DNA of 64,000 bases from Salinibacillus kushneri (GTDB taxonomy: Bacteria; Bacillota; Bacilli; Bacillales; Alkalibacillaceae), in assembly GCF_900111405.1 (NCBI RefSeq), contig NZ_FOHJ01000002.1, positions 186,001 to 250,000 on the forward strand. The letters run 5' to 3'. A program made the position numbers and the translations under genes. Position 1 is the first letter of the stretch. Every line of letters starts with the position of its first letter. The notes under the pieces are model-generated. The model was not told the DNA's origin and did not search any database. It saw nothing but the letters and a program-made list of their open reading frames with translations. Of this stretch, positions 17,662 through 26,906 are shown one piece after another.

Positions 17662-19342
17662 ATGAAGAAACTTGCATCTCTATTAATTGTTTTTGCCTTT
17701 ATCCTTTTTTTCCCTCTAGAGGTCCTTGCCGTTGATTTTACCATTGAAAAAACACAAATTGTGCTTATTTACAGGAAAATGGTGATGTGAAGGTTAAGGA
17801 ATCTCATACGTATCAGTTTGATGATGAGTTTAATGGAATTACCCGAAGTATTATCCCTAAAAAAGGGACTTCCATAGAGAACTTTAAGGCTTTTAAAACA
17901 ACACATCATTAAATGTAGAACAGGAAGAGTCAGACTACAAAATATATCGTAAGGGCTCAGATGAAACGATTACCATTGATTTGTCTTATACGATTGAAGA
18001 TGGAATAGAGGTCTACAATGATGTCGCGCAGTTTTACTGGCCGTTTTTTGATAAAAGTAACGAGTCTTCTTACGAGCAATTTAATGTTTTAGTTCATCCC
18101 CCACAGGCTACAGAAGATGTCATAGCCTATGGATATGATGAAGCACAGCAGTCAGCTAATGTGCTTGATGAAGGTGTAGTTCATTTTGATATGGGAAAAG
18201 TAGATCATGAGGAAAAAGGTGATATTCGTGTTGCTTATCCTCAGGAACTTTTTTCATCTGCATCTCTTACGGAAGATAAGCCGATGCGAGAGGAAATTTT
18301 ATTGGATAAGAAAAAATTGGAAGATGAAATGGCAGCTTTTGAAAATAGAAAGGAATTTTTATCAGACTTGTCTCCTTATATAGTAGGTTTTATAGGTGTT
18401 CTGCTATTAGGGTTAATCTGGTCATCCTGGCGCAGTAACCAGGAAAAAAAGCTGGAAGCTGAGCGGATGTTTTCTGCTGAGTTCTTTCTCCCTAAAGAAG
18501 TGATGAGCACTCCTGCCACTATGCTTTATATGCAATCTGTACCGGAAAATGCCTATCTTGTGACAGGTGCTTTACTGGACCTAGTTCGTAAGGGATACGT
18601 TAAGCATGAAGAGGAGAATACATTTACGGTAATTCACCGTGACACAGATTATGAACATGAAGCCTTTCTACTTGAGTGGATGTTTGAGAAAATTGGATCT
18701 AACCATACCTTCCAAATAAATGACTTAGAAGCTTATACAGAAGAAAAAACGAATCATAAAACCTTTCATGAGGATATGAAAACCTGGGCAGGAATGGTAG
18801 CTAAAGAAGTTAAAATGCATGATTTAGTTGAAAAAAAGACGAAGTTTAAATGGACAGTAGGTTTAATGGGCCTTTTGCTTATTCCATTTGCTGTCCTTAT
18901 AGCTATCCATGAATTGTATATGTGGACTTTAATTATCATTGCACTCTTTTTTGGCCTTGAAATGTTTATCTTGTTTTATTCGCCAAAAACGGCAAAAGGA
19001 ATCGCCATTCGTGAAAAATGGAAGGAGTTCGAGAATCAATATCCTCAGATTAATGAAAATCAATGGAGACAATGGCCTGAAGATGATCAAATGCGGTCAA
19101 TTATTTATGCCATAGGCTTAAATGATAAAAAGATGAATGAGAAAAATAAACGAATCATTGAAAAAATACCTGCAAAATACTCTACTCCCGCCTTAGATAT
19201 GATGAGCTTTCTGTTGATATCGACTTCAATTCAGGAAAGTTTTAGCCACGCAGAACATACAGTGGCTGCCAGTACCGGAAGTGTAAATGCCGGGACTGGA
19301 ACTGGTGTAGGCGGCGGTGGTGGCGGTTCAGGAGCGTTTTAA
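17662..19342 (+). pseudogene. DUF2207 membrane protein broken by two frameshifts
   Basis: Read across two single-base frame changes, this gives one protein of about 560 residues. It has a signal peptide (MKKLASLLIVFAFILF...), a DUF2207 N-terminal domain, transmembrane helices and the Gly-rich end GGGGGGSGAF typical of the family. Frame one runs from 17662 to about 17761. Frame two starts near 17763 (AYLQENGDVKVKESHTYQFDDEFNGITRS) and hits TAA after KAFKTTHH. Frame three starts near 17906 (SLNVEQEESDYKIY) and is open to 19342. Each junction is explained by one missing base. A protein starting at an internal codon in frame three would lack the signal peptide. It is either a real pseudogene or a pair of sequencing errors; AAAGGAG before ATG 17662 is intact. 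Confidence 0.85.
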
Positions 19343-19375
19343 AGTCCTTAATCGGTCATAAAGTTAGCCATATAG

Positions 19376-19406
19376 AACCCAAATCAAATATTATTTGGGT
19401 TTTATT
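19376..19406 (+). terminator. Terminator of the DUF2207 gene
   Basis: AACCCAAAT (19376-19384) pairs with ATTTGGGTT (19393-19401), followed by a T-rich run. Confidence 0.65.
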
Positions 19407-19491
19407 TATGGTAATTTTTATCCATCATTTTGTTTAATTTACAAAAATCGGCATAAACTAAGGTTGATTTTTAAGAAAGGAGTGTTGAACA

Positions 19492-20109
19492 ATGAAAAAA
19501 ATGGTTGTCGCATTTGGCATCATGCTACTCTTATTCACTGTGCAAAACGTGAGTGTCTCAGCCCAAACAGATACATATACAGTCCAATCTGGGGATACAT
19601 TATGGAAAATTTCTGTCAAGTATGAGGTTGGGTTATCAGAAATCATTAATGCCAATCCCCAATTTAGTAATCCCGATTTGATTTATCCAGGTGATAAAGT
19701 CACTATACCACTAAGGGAAGGTACACAGTCCGTAGAAGAAGAAGTAGCTCGTATAACGAATAATTATCGTTCGCAGAATGGTTTGAGTCCTTTAAAGTTT
19801 GATTGGGAATTAGCCAGAGTAGCACGTTATAAGTCAGAAGATATGAGGGACAAAGGGTATTTTTCTCATACCTCTCCAACCTATGGATCTCCATTTACGA
19901 TGATGCAGAATTTTGGAATCAGCTATTCAAGGGCAGCTGAAAATATTGCAGCTGGTCAGCGAACTCCTCAAGAAGTCGTTCGCTCCTGGATGAATAGTCC
20001 GGGCCATCGAAAAAACATCCTTGATTCAAATGTAACGCATATCGGTGTAGGTTATGCCAAGGGTGGGAGCTATGGGCATTATTGGACGAAAATGTTTATA
20101 AAAAAATAG
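19492..20109 (+). CDS. Secreted LysM and CAP/SCP-domain protein (YkwD-like)
   Basis: Secreted protein of 205 residues: signal peptide (cleavage near VSA-QT, residue 25), one LysM domain for peptidoglycan or chitin binding (TYTVQSGDTLWKISVKYEVG..DLIYPGDKVTIP, about 28-74) and a CAP domain. The CAP motifs GYFSHTSPTYGSPF, AENIAAGQRTPQEVV and WMNSPGHRKNIL..THIGVGY are all present. Bacterial CAP proteins of this type are linked to the cell wall and spore; the biochemical role is unclear. A paralogous CAP domain, as a lipoprotein with a Gln-rich linker, lies at 46723. AAGGAGTG precedes the start. It is a single-gene unit. Confidence 0.9.
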   Translation: MKKMVVAFGIMLLLFTVQNVSVSAQTDTYTVQSGDTLWKISVKYEVGLSEIINANPQFSNPDLIYPGDKVTIPLREGTQSVEEEVARITNNYRSQNGLSPLKFDWELARVARYKSEDMRDKGYFSHTSPTYGSPFTMMQNFGISYSRAAENIAAGQRTPQEVVRSWMNSPGHRKNILDSNVTHIGVGYAKGGSYGHYWTKMFIKK

Positions 20110-20122
20110 CGATAATAAAAGC

Positions 20123-20161
20123 AAAAAGTCCTTGTTTTTTAATAAAAACTGGGACTTTTTT
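20123..20161 (+). terminator. Terminator of the LysM-CAP gene
   Basis: AAAAAGTCC (20123-20131) pairs with GGACTTTTT (20152-20160), with a T-rich end. The gap to nupC is 324 bases and otherwise shows only AT-rich DNA with a possible -10 (TTTATAATG near 20286). Confidence 0.75.
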
Positions 20162-20433
20162 GTTTGGCTTGCTTAGATGTGTGAGATTAAGTTCCCACTC
20201 GTTAAAAAACAAGTAAATTGTTGTTTTTCCAAAAAATTTCATCAAATTCTTACAAAAAAGACTAGAAAGATAATCTGAAGACCTTTATAATGAAATGCGT
20301 GATGATTTTCGGTGAATCGCTTTCAATCCAATAATTAACAAAGCGATAAGGGTGTGGAAGAATACAGCGGTTCTGCATGAAAGTCTTACAGTATACAAAC
20401 ACTATCAGTAGCAGGTATGAGGAGGTTTATATT

Positions 20434-21627
20434 TTGGATATTGTAGGAATTTTACTAGGTATTTTGGCCATTATCATCGTTCTTGGAATTGCCTATTTAA
20501 TGTCTAATGAGAGGACGAGTGTAAATTTTAAAGGGATATTGGTAATGATTCTGTCTCAACTAATTATTACAGTCTTCTTATTTAAAACAGAAATTGGACA
20601 GGATATTATAATAGCTATATCAAACGGATTTAATAAATTAATTGAGTTTGGTATGGAAGGCGTTGGATTTGTGGCTGGAGGGTTAGGAGGATATGAAGAT
20701 GTATTCTTCTTTAATGTTCTGCTTATTATCGTCTTTTTCTCTACTTTATTAGCTGTGCTAACTCATTTAAAGATTCTTCCATTTATTATTAAATATCTTG
20801 GCTGGGGAATTTCCAAAATTACCGGTTTGCCGAAAGTTGAGTCCTTTAACGCGGTAAATAGTATCTTTTTTGGTCAATCTGAGGCGTTAATAGCCATCAA
20901 ATCCCAGTTCCATCATTTAAATAGTAATCGTTTATATATTGTAAGTGCATCCGCAATGGGGTCTGTGTCTGCTTCCATCGTAGGAGCCTATATGCAAATG
21001 CTTCCACCAGAGTATGTACTAGTTGCTCTTCCATTAAACATGTTTAGTGCACTTATTGTGTCATCGATTATTGCTCCAGTAAAAGTAAAAGATGAAGAAG
21101 ATGAAGTTGATATTAAAGATGTATCAGAGGCTAAAAGCTTCTTTGAGGCTATGGGAAATGGTGCATTAGATGGTGGTAAAATTGCACTTATTGTCGCAGC
21201 CATGCTTATTGCTTTTATTGCTGCACTTGACCTTGTAAATGGAATTATTCAAATGGTATTCGCAGGTGTAACCATACAACAAATCTTAGGTTATATTTTG
21301 GCACCACTTGGATTCCTAATGGGTATTTCACCAAGTGAGGTTGTAGAAGCTGGAAGTATTATGGGAACAAAGATTGTGACCAACGAATTCGTTGCCATGA
21401 CTCAATTTACTGAAATTATGAATGGTATGAGCGAAAAGACAGTCGGGATTGTTTCTGTATTCTTAACTAGTTTTGCCAACTTCTCATCCATTGGTATCAT
21501 TGCAGGTACAGTACAAGGAATTGACGCAGAAAAAGGAAAAACGGTTTCCAAATATGGAATGAAGCTGTTAATCGGGGCTACTTTAGCTTCCATCCTTTCT
21601 GCAACAATTGCTGGACTATTCTTATAA
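20434..21627 (+). CDS. nupC: Concentrative nucleoside transporter NupC
   Basis: Nucleoside:cation symporter (CNT family) of 397 residues in the cytoplasmic membrane; it imports nucleosides, mainly pyrimidine ones in B. subtilis NupC. The CNT core signature ESFNAVNSIFFGQSEALIAIK is intact, as are the repeat helices and the conserved TSFANFSSIGIIAGTVQGID near the C-terminus. The start is TTG 20434, with GAGGAGG 8 bases upstream; the open frame reaches back to 20377 but those codons have no ribosome binding site. Single gene with a strong terminator. I looked for a purine riboswitch upstream and did not find one. Confidence 0.9.
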   Translation: MDIVGILLGILAIIIVLGIAYLMSNERTSVNFKGILVMILSQLIITVFLFKTEIGQDIIIAISNGFNKLIEFGMEGVGFVAGGLGGYEDVFFFNVLLIIVFFSTLLAVLTHLKILPFIIKYLGWGISKITGLPKVESFNAVNSIFFGQSEALIAIKSQFHHLNSNRLYIVSASAMGSVSASIVGAYMQMLPPEYVLVALPLNMFSALIVSSIIAPVKVKDEEDEVDIKDVSEAKSFFEAMGNGALDGGKIALIVAAMLIAFIAALDLVNGIIQMVFAGVTIQQILGYILAPLGFLMGISPSEVVEAGSIMGTKIVTNEFVAMTQFTEIMNGMSEKTVGIVSVFLTSFANFSSIGIIAGTVQGIDAEKGKTVSKYGMKLLIGATLASILSATIAGLFL

Positions 21628-21636
21628 GAAGACACG

Positions 21637-21662
21637 AGGGACACAATCAGTGTCCCTTTTTT
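21637..21662 (+). terminator. Terminator of nupC
   Basis: AGGGACAC (21637-21644) pairs with GTGTCCCT (21650-21657), followed by T6. Confidence 0.9.
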
Positions 21663-21816
21663 CATCTAGAGACTGAATGGATATATAAAAGACGAAATTC
21701 CTCAATCTTTTGACTGGTTTTCTTCCTTATAAGACAAAATTCATATGAAAGTTGACCAAATGACTTTAGTAACAAACAAAAATCATATATCTCTTTCGTA
21801 CCGAGTAAACTTTAAT

Positions 21817-22020
21817 TTTAAGAAACCCATTCCATGACAGTAGTATGTATTTGGAATGGGTTTTTTGCGTAGTCGTGTCTGAACACAATCTGCTTTACTT
21901 TTCTATGTCCAGCTACTGCTCCCAGGTCGTGGTGGACATAAACCAAAGCCAATCCGTGGCAATACCGAACCACTCCATGTCTTCAACATATCCTCCCACA
22001 TCCAAGAAGTCGCAGGTGGT
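21817..22020. repeat. Dispersed intergenic repeat, family A, copy 2
   Basis: It starts with a hairpin (AAACCCATTCC ... GGAATGGGTTTTTT, about 21819-21866). Then come CTTTTCTATGTCCAGCT, CTCCCAGG..GTGGACATAA and CCAAAGCCAATCCGTGG, then CCACTCCATGTCTTCAACATATCC. The second half is a rough inverted copy of the first. The same order, including the leading hairpin, is seen at about 49.6 kb. It occupies the 536-base gap between nupC and murG; I see no gene there. Confidence 0.65.
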
Positions 22021-22163
22021 ATTAAAATGAAAATGGATTGTTAAGGGGGGGATTTCATTTATATGGGACTTTCTTTTTGCTGATATATCTTTTACGATAG
22101 AATAGGTTATAATAATGATTTAAATGTTAGTTAATTGTACATATAGAAAGGACGACACCATTC

Positions 22164-23240
22164 ATGAAGAGAAAGAATAAATCAATTGTTTTTACAGGTG
22201 GCGGTACAGCGGGTCACGTAGTCGTCAATTTGGCGCTTATTCCTGAATTTTTACACGAAGGATGGGATGTTCATTACATTGGCTCACATCAGGGAATTGA
22301 GCGGGAACTTGTAAGTGGAATAGAAGAGATTACCTATCACAGCATTTCAACTGGAAAACTGCGCCGTTACTTTGACAAAGAAAACTTTAAGGATCCGTTT
22401 CGGGTACTAAAAGGAACCTTTCAGTCATTAAGAATTTTATCGAAAGTGAAGCCTCATGCAGTATTTTCGAAAGGTGGGTTTGTTTCCGTTCCGGTTGTTA
22501 CCGCAGCTAAGTTAAAGGGAGTACCAGCCATTATTCATGAATCAGATTATACCCCAGGGTTGGCAAATAAAATGGCTTTTCCGTTTGCCAAAAAAGTTCT
22601 TGCTACATTTCCGGAAACAATGGAATATCTACCTGTTAAAAAGGCAGAATGGGTAGGTGCGATTATTCGGGAAGAGTTATTTCAAGGTGATAAGATGAAA
22701 GGATTAAAGCAATGTGAGTTTGTAAAGGATAAACCTGTTGTTCTCATCATGGGAGGAAGTTCAGGGTCTCAAAAAATGAATGACATCATTCGGAAGCACC
22801 TTGATCAATTATTGGATGCGTTTCAAATTATTCATATTTGTGGGAAGGGAAAAGTAGATTCCTCGATTAACCGTTTTGGTTATGTTCAGTTTGAATATGT
22901 TCAGGATGAATTAAAAGATTTGATTGCTGCTGCTGATTTAGTTGTATCCCGTGCAGGCTCGAATTCTATATATGAATTTTTAGCCTTGCATAAACCGATG
23001 CTTCTTATCCCATTGTCTAAACAAGCTAGTAGAGGAGATCAGATTTTGAATGCGAACTCTTTTAAAAAACAGGGATTTGCCCGTGTTATTGAGGAAGAAG
23101 AATTACAGGAGGAACGCTTTTTAAATGAGCTTAATCAATTATGGGCAGAACGAAAGACGATTATGGAAAAGATGGAGGCCTATAAAAGTGAAGAAACCAA
23201 GGATCAGGTTATTCAGTTGATAAAGCATATAAAGGATTAG
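22164..23240 (+). CDS. murG: UDP-GlcNAc:lipid I glycosyltransferase, stand-alone MurG
   Basis: GT28-family enzyme that adds GlcNAc to lipid I to give lipid II, on the inner face of the membrane. It has 358 residues. The N-terminal motif is [10 protein letters not shown] (residues 10-19), and the membrane-facing segment [14 protein letters not shown] and [10 protein letters not shown] are intact. The C-terminal donor-site motifs are [11 protein letters not shown] and [32 protein letters not shown]. It is not in a division/cell-wall cluster; its neighbours are nupC and a small membrane protein, so it is probably the second MurG paralogue seen in some Bacillaceae. The ATG follows AAAGGACG. Confidence 0.9.
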   Translation: MKRKNKSIVFTGGGTAGHVVVNLALIPEFLHEGWDVHYIGSHQGIERELVSGIEEITYHSISTGKLRRYFDKENFKDPFRVLKGTFQSLRILSKVKPHAVFSKGGFVSVPVVTAAKLKGVPAIIHESDYTPGLANKMAFPFAKKVLATFPETMEYLPVKKAEWVGAIIREELFQGDKMKGLKQCEFVKDKPVVLIMGGSSGSQKMNDIIRKHLDQLLDAFQIIHICGKGKVDSSINRFGYVQFEYVQDELKDLIAAADLVVSRAGSNSIYEFLALHKPMLLIPLSKQASRGDQILNANSFKKQGFARVIEEEELQEERFLNELNQLWAERKTIMEKMEAYKSEETKDQVIQLIKHIKD

Positions 23241-23255
23241 TAGGGAGGAGAAACG

Positions 23256-23618
23256 ATGTCCAAAATTCATTGTCACTATTGCGCAAGAAGAATTCGTGAT
23301 CGCGATGAACTTATTACTGCATCCAAGTGGTTTCGGCTCAAGGCTTTTCATTATCAATGTTTTCAGGATTTAGAGCAGGAATCTACTCTCATCAGAAATG
23401 TCTGGATTCCTGTAAATGGGGTGTCAGGCAATATATCTGCAATTCTTATGCTTCTTTTATCGATTGGGATGCTTGCAACGGAATTATTAGGCTATATAGG
23501 CGACCTTCTTGGGGTTATCGCGCTTTACCCGGTGATATTAAGACTTATCTCGTTACTATTTATAGAAATGCGATTACCTAACTATATTGAAAATAAGAAA
23601 CCTTTGGACAGTGGATAA
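23256..23618 (+). CDS. Small membrane protein with an N-terminal zinc-finger-like motif
   Basis: 120 residues. The N-terminus reads CHYCARRI (C-x2-C) and later HYQCF, which together could bind zinc. The middle has two hydrophobic spans (about residues 55-75 and 80-103), and the C-terminus is charged. I do not recognise a family. It lies 15 bases after murG with GGGAGGAG before the ATG, so it is probably co-transcribed with it. A role in the envelope is possible only by association. Confidence 0.65.
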   Translation: MSKIHCHYCARRIRDRDELITASKWFRLKAFHYQCFQDLEQESTLIRNVWIPVNGVSGNISAILMLLLSIGMLATELLGYIGDLLGVIALYPVILRLISLLFIEMRLPNYIENKKPLDSG

Positions 23619-23699
23619 AACAGAATTAATTCATTACATTTGCGTTTCCTTATCGAAAAAATTATCATCAACATAGAAGGTAAGAAAGGAGATGACGTC

Positions 23700-24524
23700 A
23701 TGAGTTTAACCAGTACCGTTACATTACATAATGGAGTCAAAATTCCCTGGGTAGGTTTAGGGGTTTATAAAGTAGAAAAAGGAACAGAAGCGGTGGATAC
23801 AGTAAAAGCTGCTCTTGATCTTGGATACAGAAGCATTGACACAGCAGCTTTTTATGAAAACGAAAAAGAAGTTGGGCAAGCGATACGTGAGAGTGGATTA
23901 AACCGTGAAGATATCTTTGTAACCAGTAAAGTATGGAATACGGAACAGGGTTATGAAGAGACTCTAAAAGCATTTGATGACAGTTTACAAAAACTTGGAT
24001 TAGGCTATATTGATCTTTATTTAATTCATTGGCCTGTTCCAGGTAAATTCAAGGATACTTGGCGTGCTCTTGAAGAGGTATACGAGCAGGGAAAAGTACG
24101 TGCGATTGGTGTTAGTAACTTCCAAATTCATCATCTGGAAGAACTTATGAAGGAAGCTAAAATAAAACCAATGGTAGACCAGGTAGAATTTCATCCACAG
24201 CTCTATCAAAAGGATTTGTTAGACTTTTGTAAGGAAAATGAAATTCAGCTTGAAGCATGGGGGCCACTAGGCAGAAGTCGATATTTAGATGACCCTGTAT
24301 TAAATGAGATTGCTGAGAAATATGGAAAAACGGCGGCACAAGTCATTTTACGCTGGGAATACCAGCATGAGATTGTCATTATTCCAAAGTCTACAAAACC
24401 TCATCGTCAAAAAGAGAATGCAGATATCTTTGATTTTGCACTTACAGCAGAGGACATGAAGAAAATAGACGCTTTAAATCAGGATAAGCGTACTGGAAAA
24501 CATCCGGATGAATTTCCATATTAA
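23700..24524 (+). CDS. Aldo/keto reductase (YvgN/YtbE type)
   Basis: NADPH-dependent aldo-keto reductase of 274 residues, (beta/alpha)8 barrel. The catalytic tetrad Asp47, Tyr52, Lys77 and His110 is visible in SIDTAAFYEN, SKVWN and LIHWP. The NADPH-binding end is IIPKSTKPHRQKEN. B. subtilis YvgN and YtbE reduce reactive aldehydes such as methylglyoxal, so detoxification is likely. The start at ATG 23700 is set by AAAGGAG 8 bases upstream; the frame runs back to 23640 without a ribosome binding site. Confidence 0.9.
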   Translation: MSLTSTVTLHNGVKIPWVGLGVYKVEKGTEAVDTVKAALDLGYRSIDTAAFYENEKEVGQAIRESGLNREDIFVTSKVWNTEQGYEETLKAFDDSLQKLGLGYIDLYLIHWPVPGKFKDTWRALEEVYEQGKVRAIGVSNFQIHHLEELMKEAKIKPMVDQVEFHPQLYQKDLLDFCKENEIQLEAWGPLGRSRYLDDPVLNEIAEKYGKTAAQVILRWEYQHEIVIIPKSTKPHRQKENADIFDFALTAEDMKKIDALNQDKRTGKHPDEFPY

Positions 24525-24526
24525 AA

Positions 24527-24570
24527 AGAAAAGACATCAACTCCAAATGGAGATTGATGTCTTTTCTTTT
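24527..24570 (+). terminator. Terminator of the aldo/keto reductase
   Basis: AAAAGACATCAA (24529-24540) pairs with TTGATGTCTTTT (24554-24565). The loop itself pairs (CTCC/GGAG), and a T-rich tail follows. Confidence 0.85.
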
Positions 24571-24635
24571 ATGACGTTTTATGTAGAAATTTCCCGGGAA
24601 ATAGTGGAGGTTGGCTCCAGCCTTCTTTACTCACT

Positions 24636-24802
24636 TTACATCCCCATTTTGATATTTAAGGCTTTTGGAAGAAATTCAACAAGACGACTATCCAAACGGC
24701 TCAATATCACTACTTTTTTATCAGAAAGTCCACATGTTTCGTAAGGGATATATTGCTCCTGCAAATTTTTAATTAATGGCCAAGCATTTTTTCTAAAAGC
24801 AT
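24636..24802 (-). pseudogene. Remnant of a beta-carbonic anhydrase (YtiB-like)
   Basis: On the minus strand AAAGGAGAG and ATG 24802 begin MLLEKML. After a frame change the reading continues LIKNLQEQYIPYETCGLSDK and KVVILSRLDSRLVEFLPKAL, then stops at TAA 24638. This is the N-terminal quarter of the YtiB-type beta-carbonic anhydrase, whose equivalent motif is (V/I)LSCMDTRLVE. Here the zinc-binding Cys is Arg. The rest of the gene is gone. It lies in the 447-base gap between the reductase and DUF389 genes. Confidence 0.7.
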
Positions 24803-24971
24803 TGTAACTCTCCTTTTATACTCATTGTTTCTATACATGAATCAAGCAAGGAAGACGCTTTTGGTTACATCTGAATATACCTTTAATGAACATGGTAGTA
24901 AACTTATTTTATCACATTAACGATATGGGAATAATAAGTTGTAACTTTAGTATAAAGGAAGCCTGTACGTT

Positions 24972-25988
24972 ATGAAAATGCAGCTTATAGAAGCTTACAT
25001 TCCCAAACGGCATTTTGAAGAAACAAACCGTGCACTTCAGGAATTTCCTCACCTTTCCTATATGACCTTTCGTGAAGGTGAGAACATGTTATTGGTTCGG
25101 ATGGTTGTGGAAAGTAGCAGTGTTGAAGAAATTTTAAACTATCTCGAGCATGAAACGAATGTTGTCGAAGGATTTGAAACCGTACTCATTCCCGTACAAA
25201 CCTACATTTCTAAACAAACACTGCAAAATGTGGACAACGAAGGTAGTGAGTCTGAACAGGAAGAGTCTAAGTTAGTAAGGGCCAGTAGACAGGAGCTTAT
25301 TCAAACAATCGAAAAAAATAGCAATATTACCCTAAATTATACGTTGCTTATTATCCTATCTGCTATTGTAGCCACAGTAGGATTTATCAAAGATAGTGAG
25401 GCCGTTGTAATCGGGGCTATGGTAATAGCCCCGATGATTGGTCCGATTATTTCGGTTGCTTTTTCTGCTATATTAGGTGATTATCAGCGAGTTGTCCAAT
25501 CATTGATAACCTTTTTATTTGGTTTTGTCATTGTTGTGGGCATATCGATTGGTTTTAGTTTTTTATTTGGGATGGGGACGGAGAACAATGAATATGTCGC
25601 TAGAACAGAAGTGACCCTCTCAGACTTTTTTCTTGCTCTTGCTTCAGGTGCAGCAGGAGCCTTATCAACTTTAAACCGATTATCTGGAAATCTTGTTGGT
25701 GTGATGGTAGCGGTTGCTTTGTTACCACCTACCATCGCAATAGGCTTATCCATAGGTCAAGCCTATTGGGATGATACTTTCGGTTCATTATTACTTATTA
25801 CAGTAAATACTACTTGTATTCTTTTATCAGCCATCACCATCTTTTCTATAAGTGGAATTCGGCCTCTTAGATGGCGTGAGGTGCAACGGGCGAATGTATC
25901 AAGAACATTTTCGTTTATTTTTGTCGGTGTAATTGTCGCTATTCTTGTCGTCGTGATTCTATTTGGACAGAATGTTAAAATAAAATAA
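24972..25988 (+). CDS. DUF389 (TIGR00341) membrane protein
   Basis: 338 residues: an N-terminal soluble ACT-like part (about 1-115) and five or six membrane helices. The core family motif SEAVVIGAMVIAPMIGPI is at about residues 142-159, and AGALSTLNRLSGNLVGVMVAVALLPP at about 225-250. The family is widespread and of unknown function. It is a single-gene unit whose start follows AAAGGAAG. Confidence 0.85.
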   Translation: MKMQLIEAYIPKRHFEETNRALQEFPHLSYMTFREGENMLLVRMVVESSSVEEILNYLEHETNVVEGFETVLIPVQTYISKQTLQNVDNEGSESEQEESKLVRASRQELIQTIEKNSNITLNYTLLIILSAIVATVGFIKDSEAVVIGAMVIAPMIGPIISVAFSAILGDYQRVVQSLITFLFGFVIVVGISIGFSFLFGMGTENNEYVARTEVTLSDFFLALASGAAGALSTLNRLSGNLVGVMVAVALLPPTIAIGLSIGQAYWDDTFGSLLLITVNTTCILLSAITIFSISGIRPLRWREVQRANVSRTFSFIFVGVIVAILVVVILFGQNVKIK

Positions 25989-26116
25989 TCCAATGGGTGT
26001 AATCACTAATTCTCATATGGAATTTCTGGCAATAGGTTGAACATGATAATGATATACGTAAAATTAGGTATAATCAGGTAAATCATGATATATTTAGAAT
26101 AAAAAGAGGTGTCGAC

Positions 26117-26407
26117 ATGAATTTGAATGTAACAAAAGAGGCTGCCAATTGGTACATAGATGAAATGGATTTGGCAAAAGGGGATTATGTACAATTTTTT
26201 GTCAAGCTTTATGGAGGAATTCCAACTATCTTCCCAAGCTATTTTTTAGGAGTGTCTGAAGGTATGGATGGAACAATTGCCATTCAGGATGAAGTTCAGG
26301 GAATTACCTTTTATATAAATAATAAGGATAAATGGCTTTTAGACGAGCATGATTTGACTATTGATCTGAAAGAAGATGAACCTGAATTTACATTTGAAAA
26401 ACGTTAA
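26117..26407 (+). CDS. yneR: HesB-like protein, YneR type
   Basis: 96-residue protein with the HesB/IscA-like fold but without the three cysteines that bind Fe-S in true A-type carriers, as in B. subtilis YneR. The start NLNVTKEAANWYIDEM and the segments VQFFVKLYGG and GITFYINNKDKWLLDEHDL are typical. The function is not established. AAAAAGAGGTG precedes the ATG, and a good terminator follows. Confidence 0.85.
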   Translation: MNLNVTKEAANWYIDEMDLAKGDYVQFFVKLYGGIPTIFPSYFLGVSEGMDGTIAIQDEVQGITFYINNKDKWLLDEHDLTIDLKEDEPEFTFEKR

Positions 26408-26417
26408 AGGATTTGTA

Positions 26418-26454
26418 ACACCTTTCGAACTTTTGTTTGAAAGGTGTATTTTTT
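26418..26454 (+). terminator. Terminator of yneR
   Basis: ACACCTTTC (26418-26426) pairs with GAAAGGTGT (26439-26447), followed by T6. Confidence 0.9.
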
Positions 26455-26582
26455 GGTACAGGAAATGATAAGGGAATACTCTTCATCTGTGCATTGCCTT
26501 TTTAAATTTAGAATTTCAAACCACTTGACTCCGTCTTTATGCCTGATTTTTTCTTAAGTGGAAAATTCTTTCTTTTTTACTG

Positions 26583-26611
26583 TTGACTTAACTTTTTGAA
26601 AACTATATAAT
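26583..26611 (+). promoter_or_regulatory. SigA promoter of the bmrCD leader
   Basis: TTGACT (26583-26588), 17-base spacer, TATAAT (26606-26611). It is the only strong promoter in the 780 bases before the exporter genes. Confidence 0.8.
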
Positions 26612-26638
26612 TTATGAGCAATTAAAATTTTAAAAAAA

Positions 26639-26846
26639 GGAGGTCACGAAAGATGATTAGGGAAACACAATATATGGAAATGTGGCAACAGTATTTATAT
26701 GATGTTCTTTCACTATTAACTAAATATAATGATAACACCGTGACCTCTTTATTACCGTATATAAAGAGATAGGATTTTTTTGTCTTTTTTGTTTGTACAT
26801 TGATTGTAAATGTAAACAGGTCACGGTGGCTCCGTGATTTTTTTAT
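26639..26846 (+). promoter_or_regulatory. Ribosome-mediated attenuator of bmrCD
   Basis: Three mutually exclusive pairings are visible. (1) GAGGTCACG (26640-26648, containing the Shine-Dalgarno) with CGTGACCTC (26739-26747). (2) CACCGTGACCT (26736-26746, inside the leader ORF) with AGGTCACGGTG (26818-26828): 11 perfect pairs, the antiterminator. (3) The terminator TCACGG (26821-26826) with CCGTGA (26832-26837), followed by T7. A ribosome covering 26736-26746 would favour the terminator; one stalled earlier would free the antiterminator. A further hairpin, CTCTTTAT/ATAAAGAG (26745-26768) with a T run, overlaps the leader stop codon. This matches the mechanism reported for B. subtilis bmrB-bmrCD. 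Confidence 0.75.
26653..26772 (+). CDS. Leader peptide (BmrB-like role), 39 residues
   Basis: ATG 26653 to TAG 26772. A strong Shine-Dalgarno (AAGGAGGTCACG) sits 9 bases upstream, and a SigA promoter lies just before it. The peptide starts MIRETQYMEMWQQYLYDVLS and ends in SLLPYIKR. It is the first of four tiny ORFs in the exporter leader. By position it corresponds to B. subtilis bmrB, whose translation controls termination before bmrCD. Codons 28-31 (N-T-V-T) are encoded by the RNA strand that pairs with the downstream terminator arm, which is the expected design for an attenuator. Its amino acid sequence is probably less important than its translation. Confidence 0.75.
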   Translation: MIRETQYMEMWQQYLYDVLSLLTKYNDNTVTSLLPYIKR

Positions 26847-26906
26847 GCTACCTTACTTTTTAGTTGGTTAAAGTACTTGCAAATATTTGGCCGAAAAGAG
26901 GACTGA

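Noticed and set aside
20300-20433. cre-like TGAATCGCTTTCA and a purine riboswitch before nupC
   Set aside because: The cre-like word has one base too few between TG and CG, and no purine riboswitch core sequences are present.
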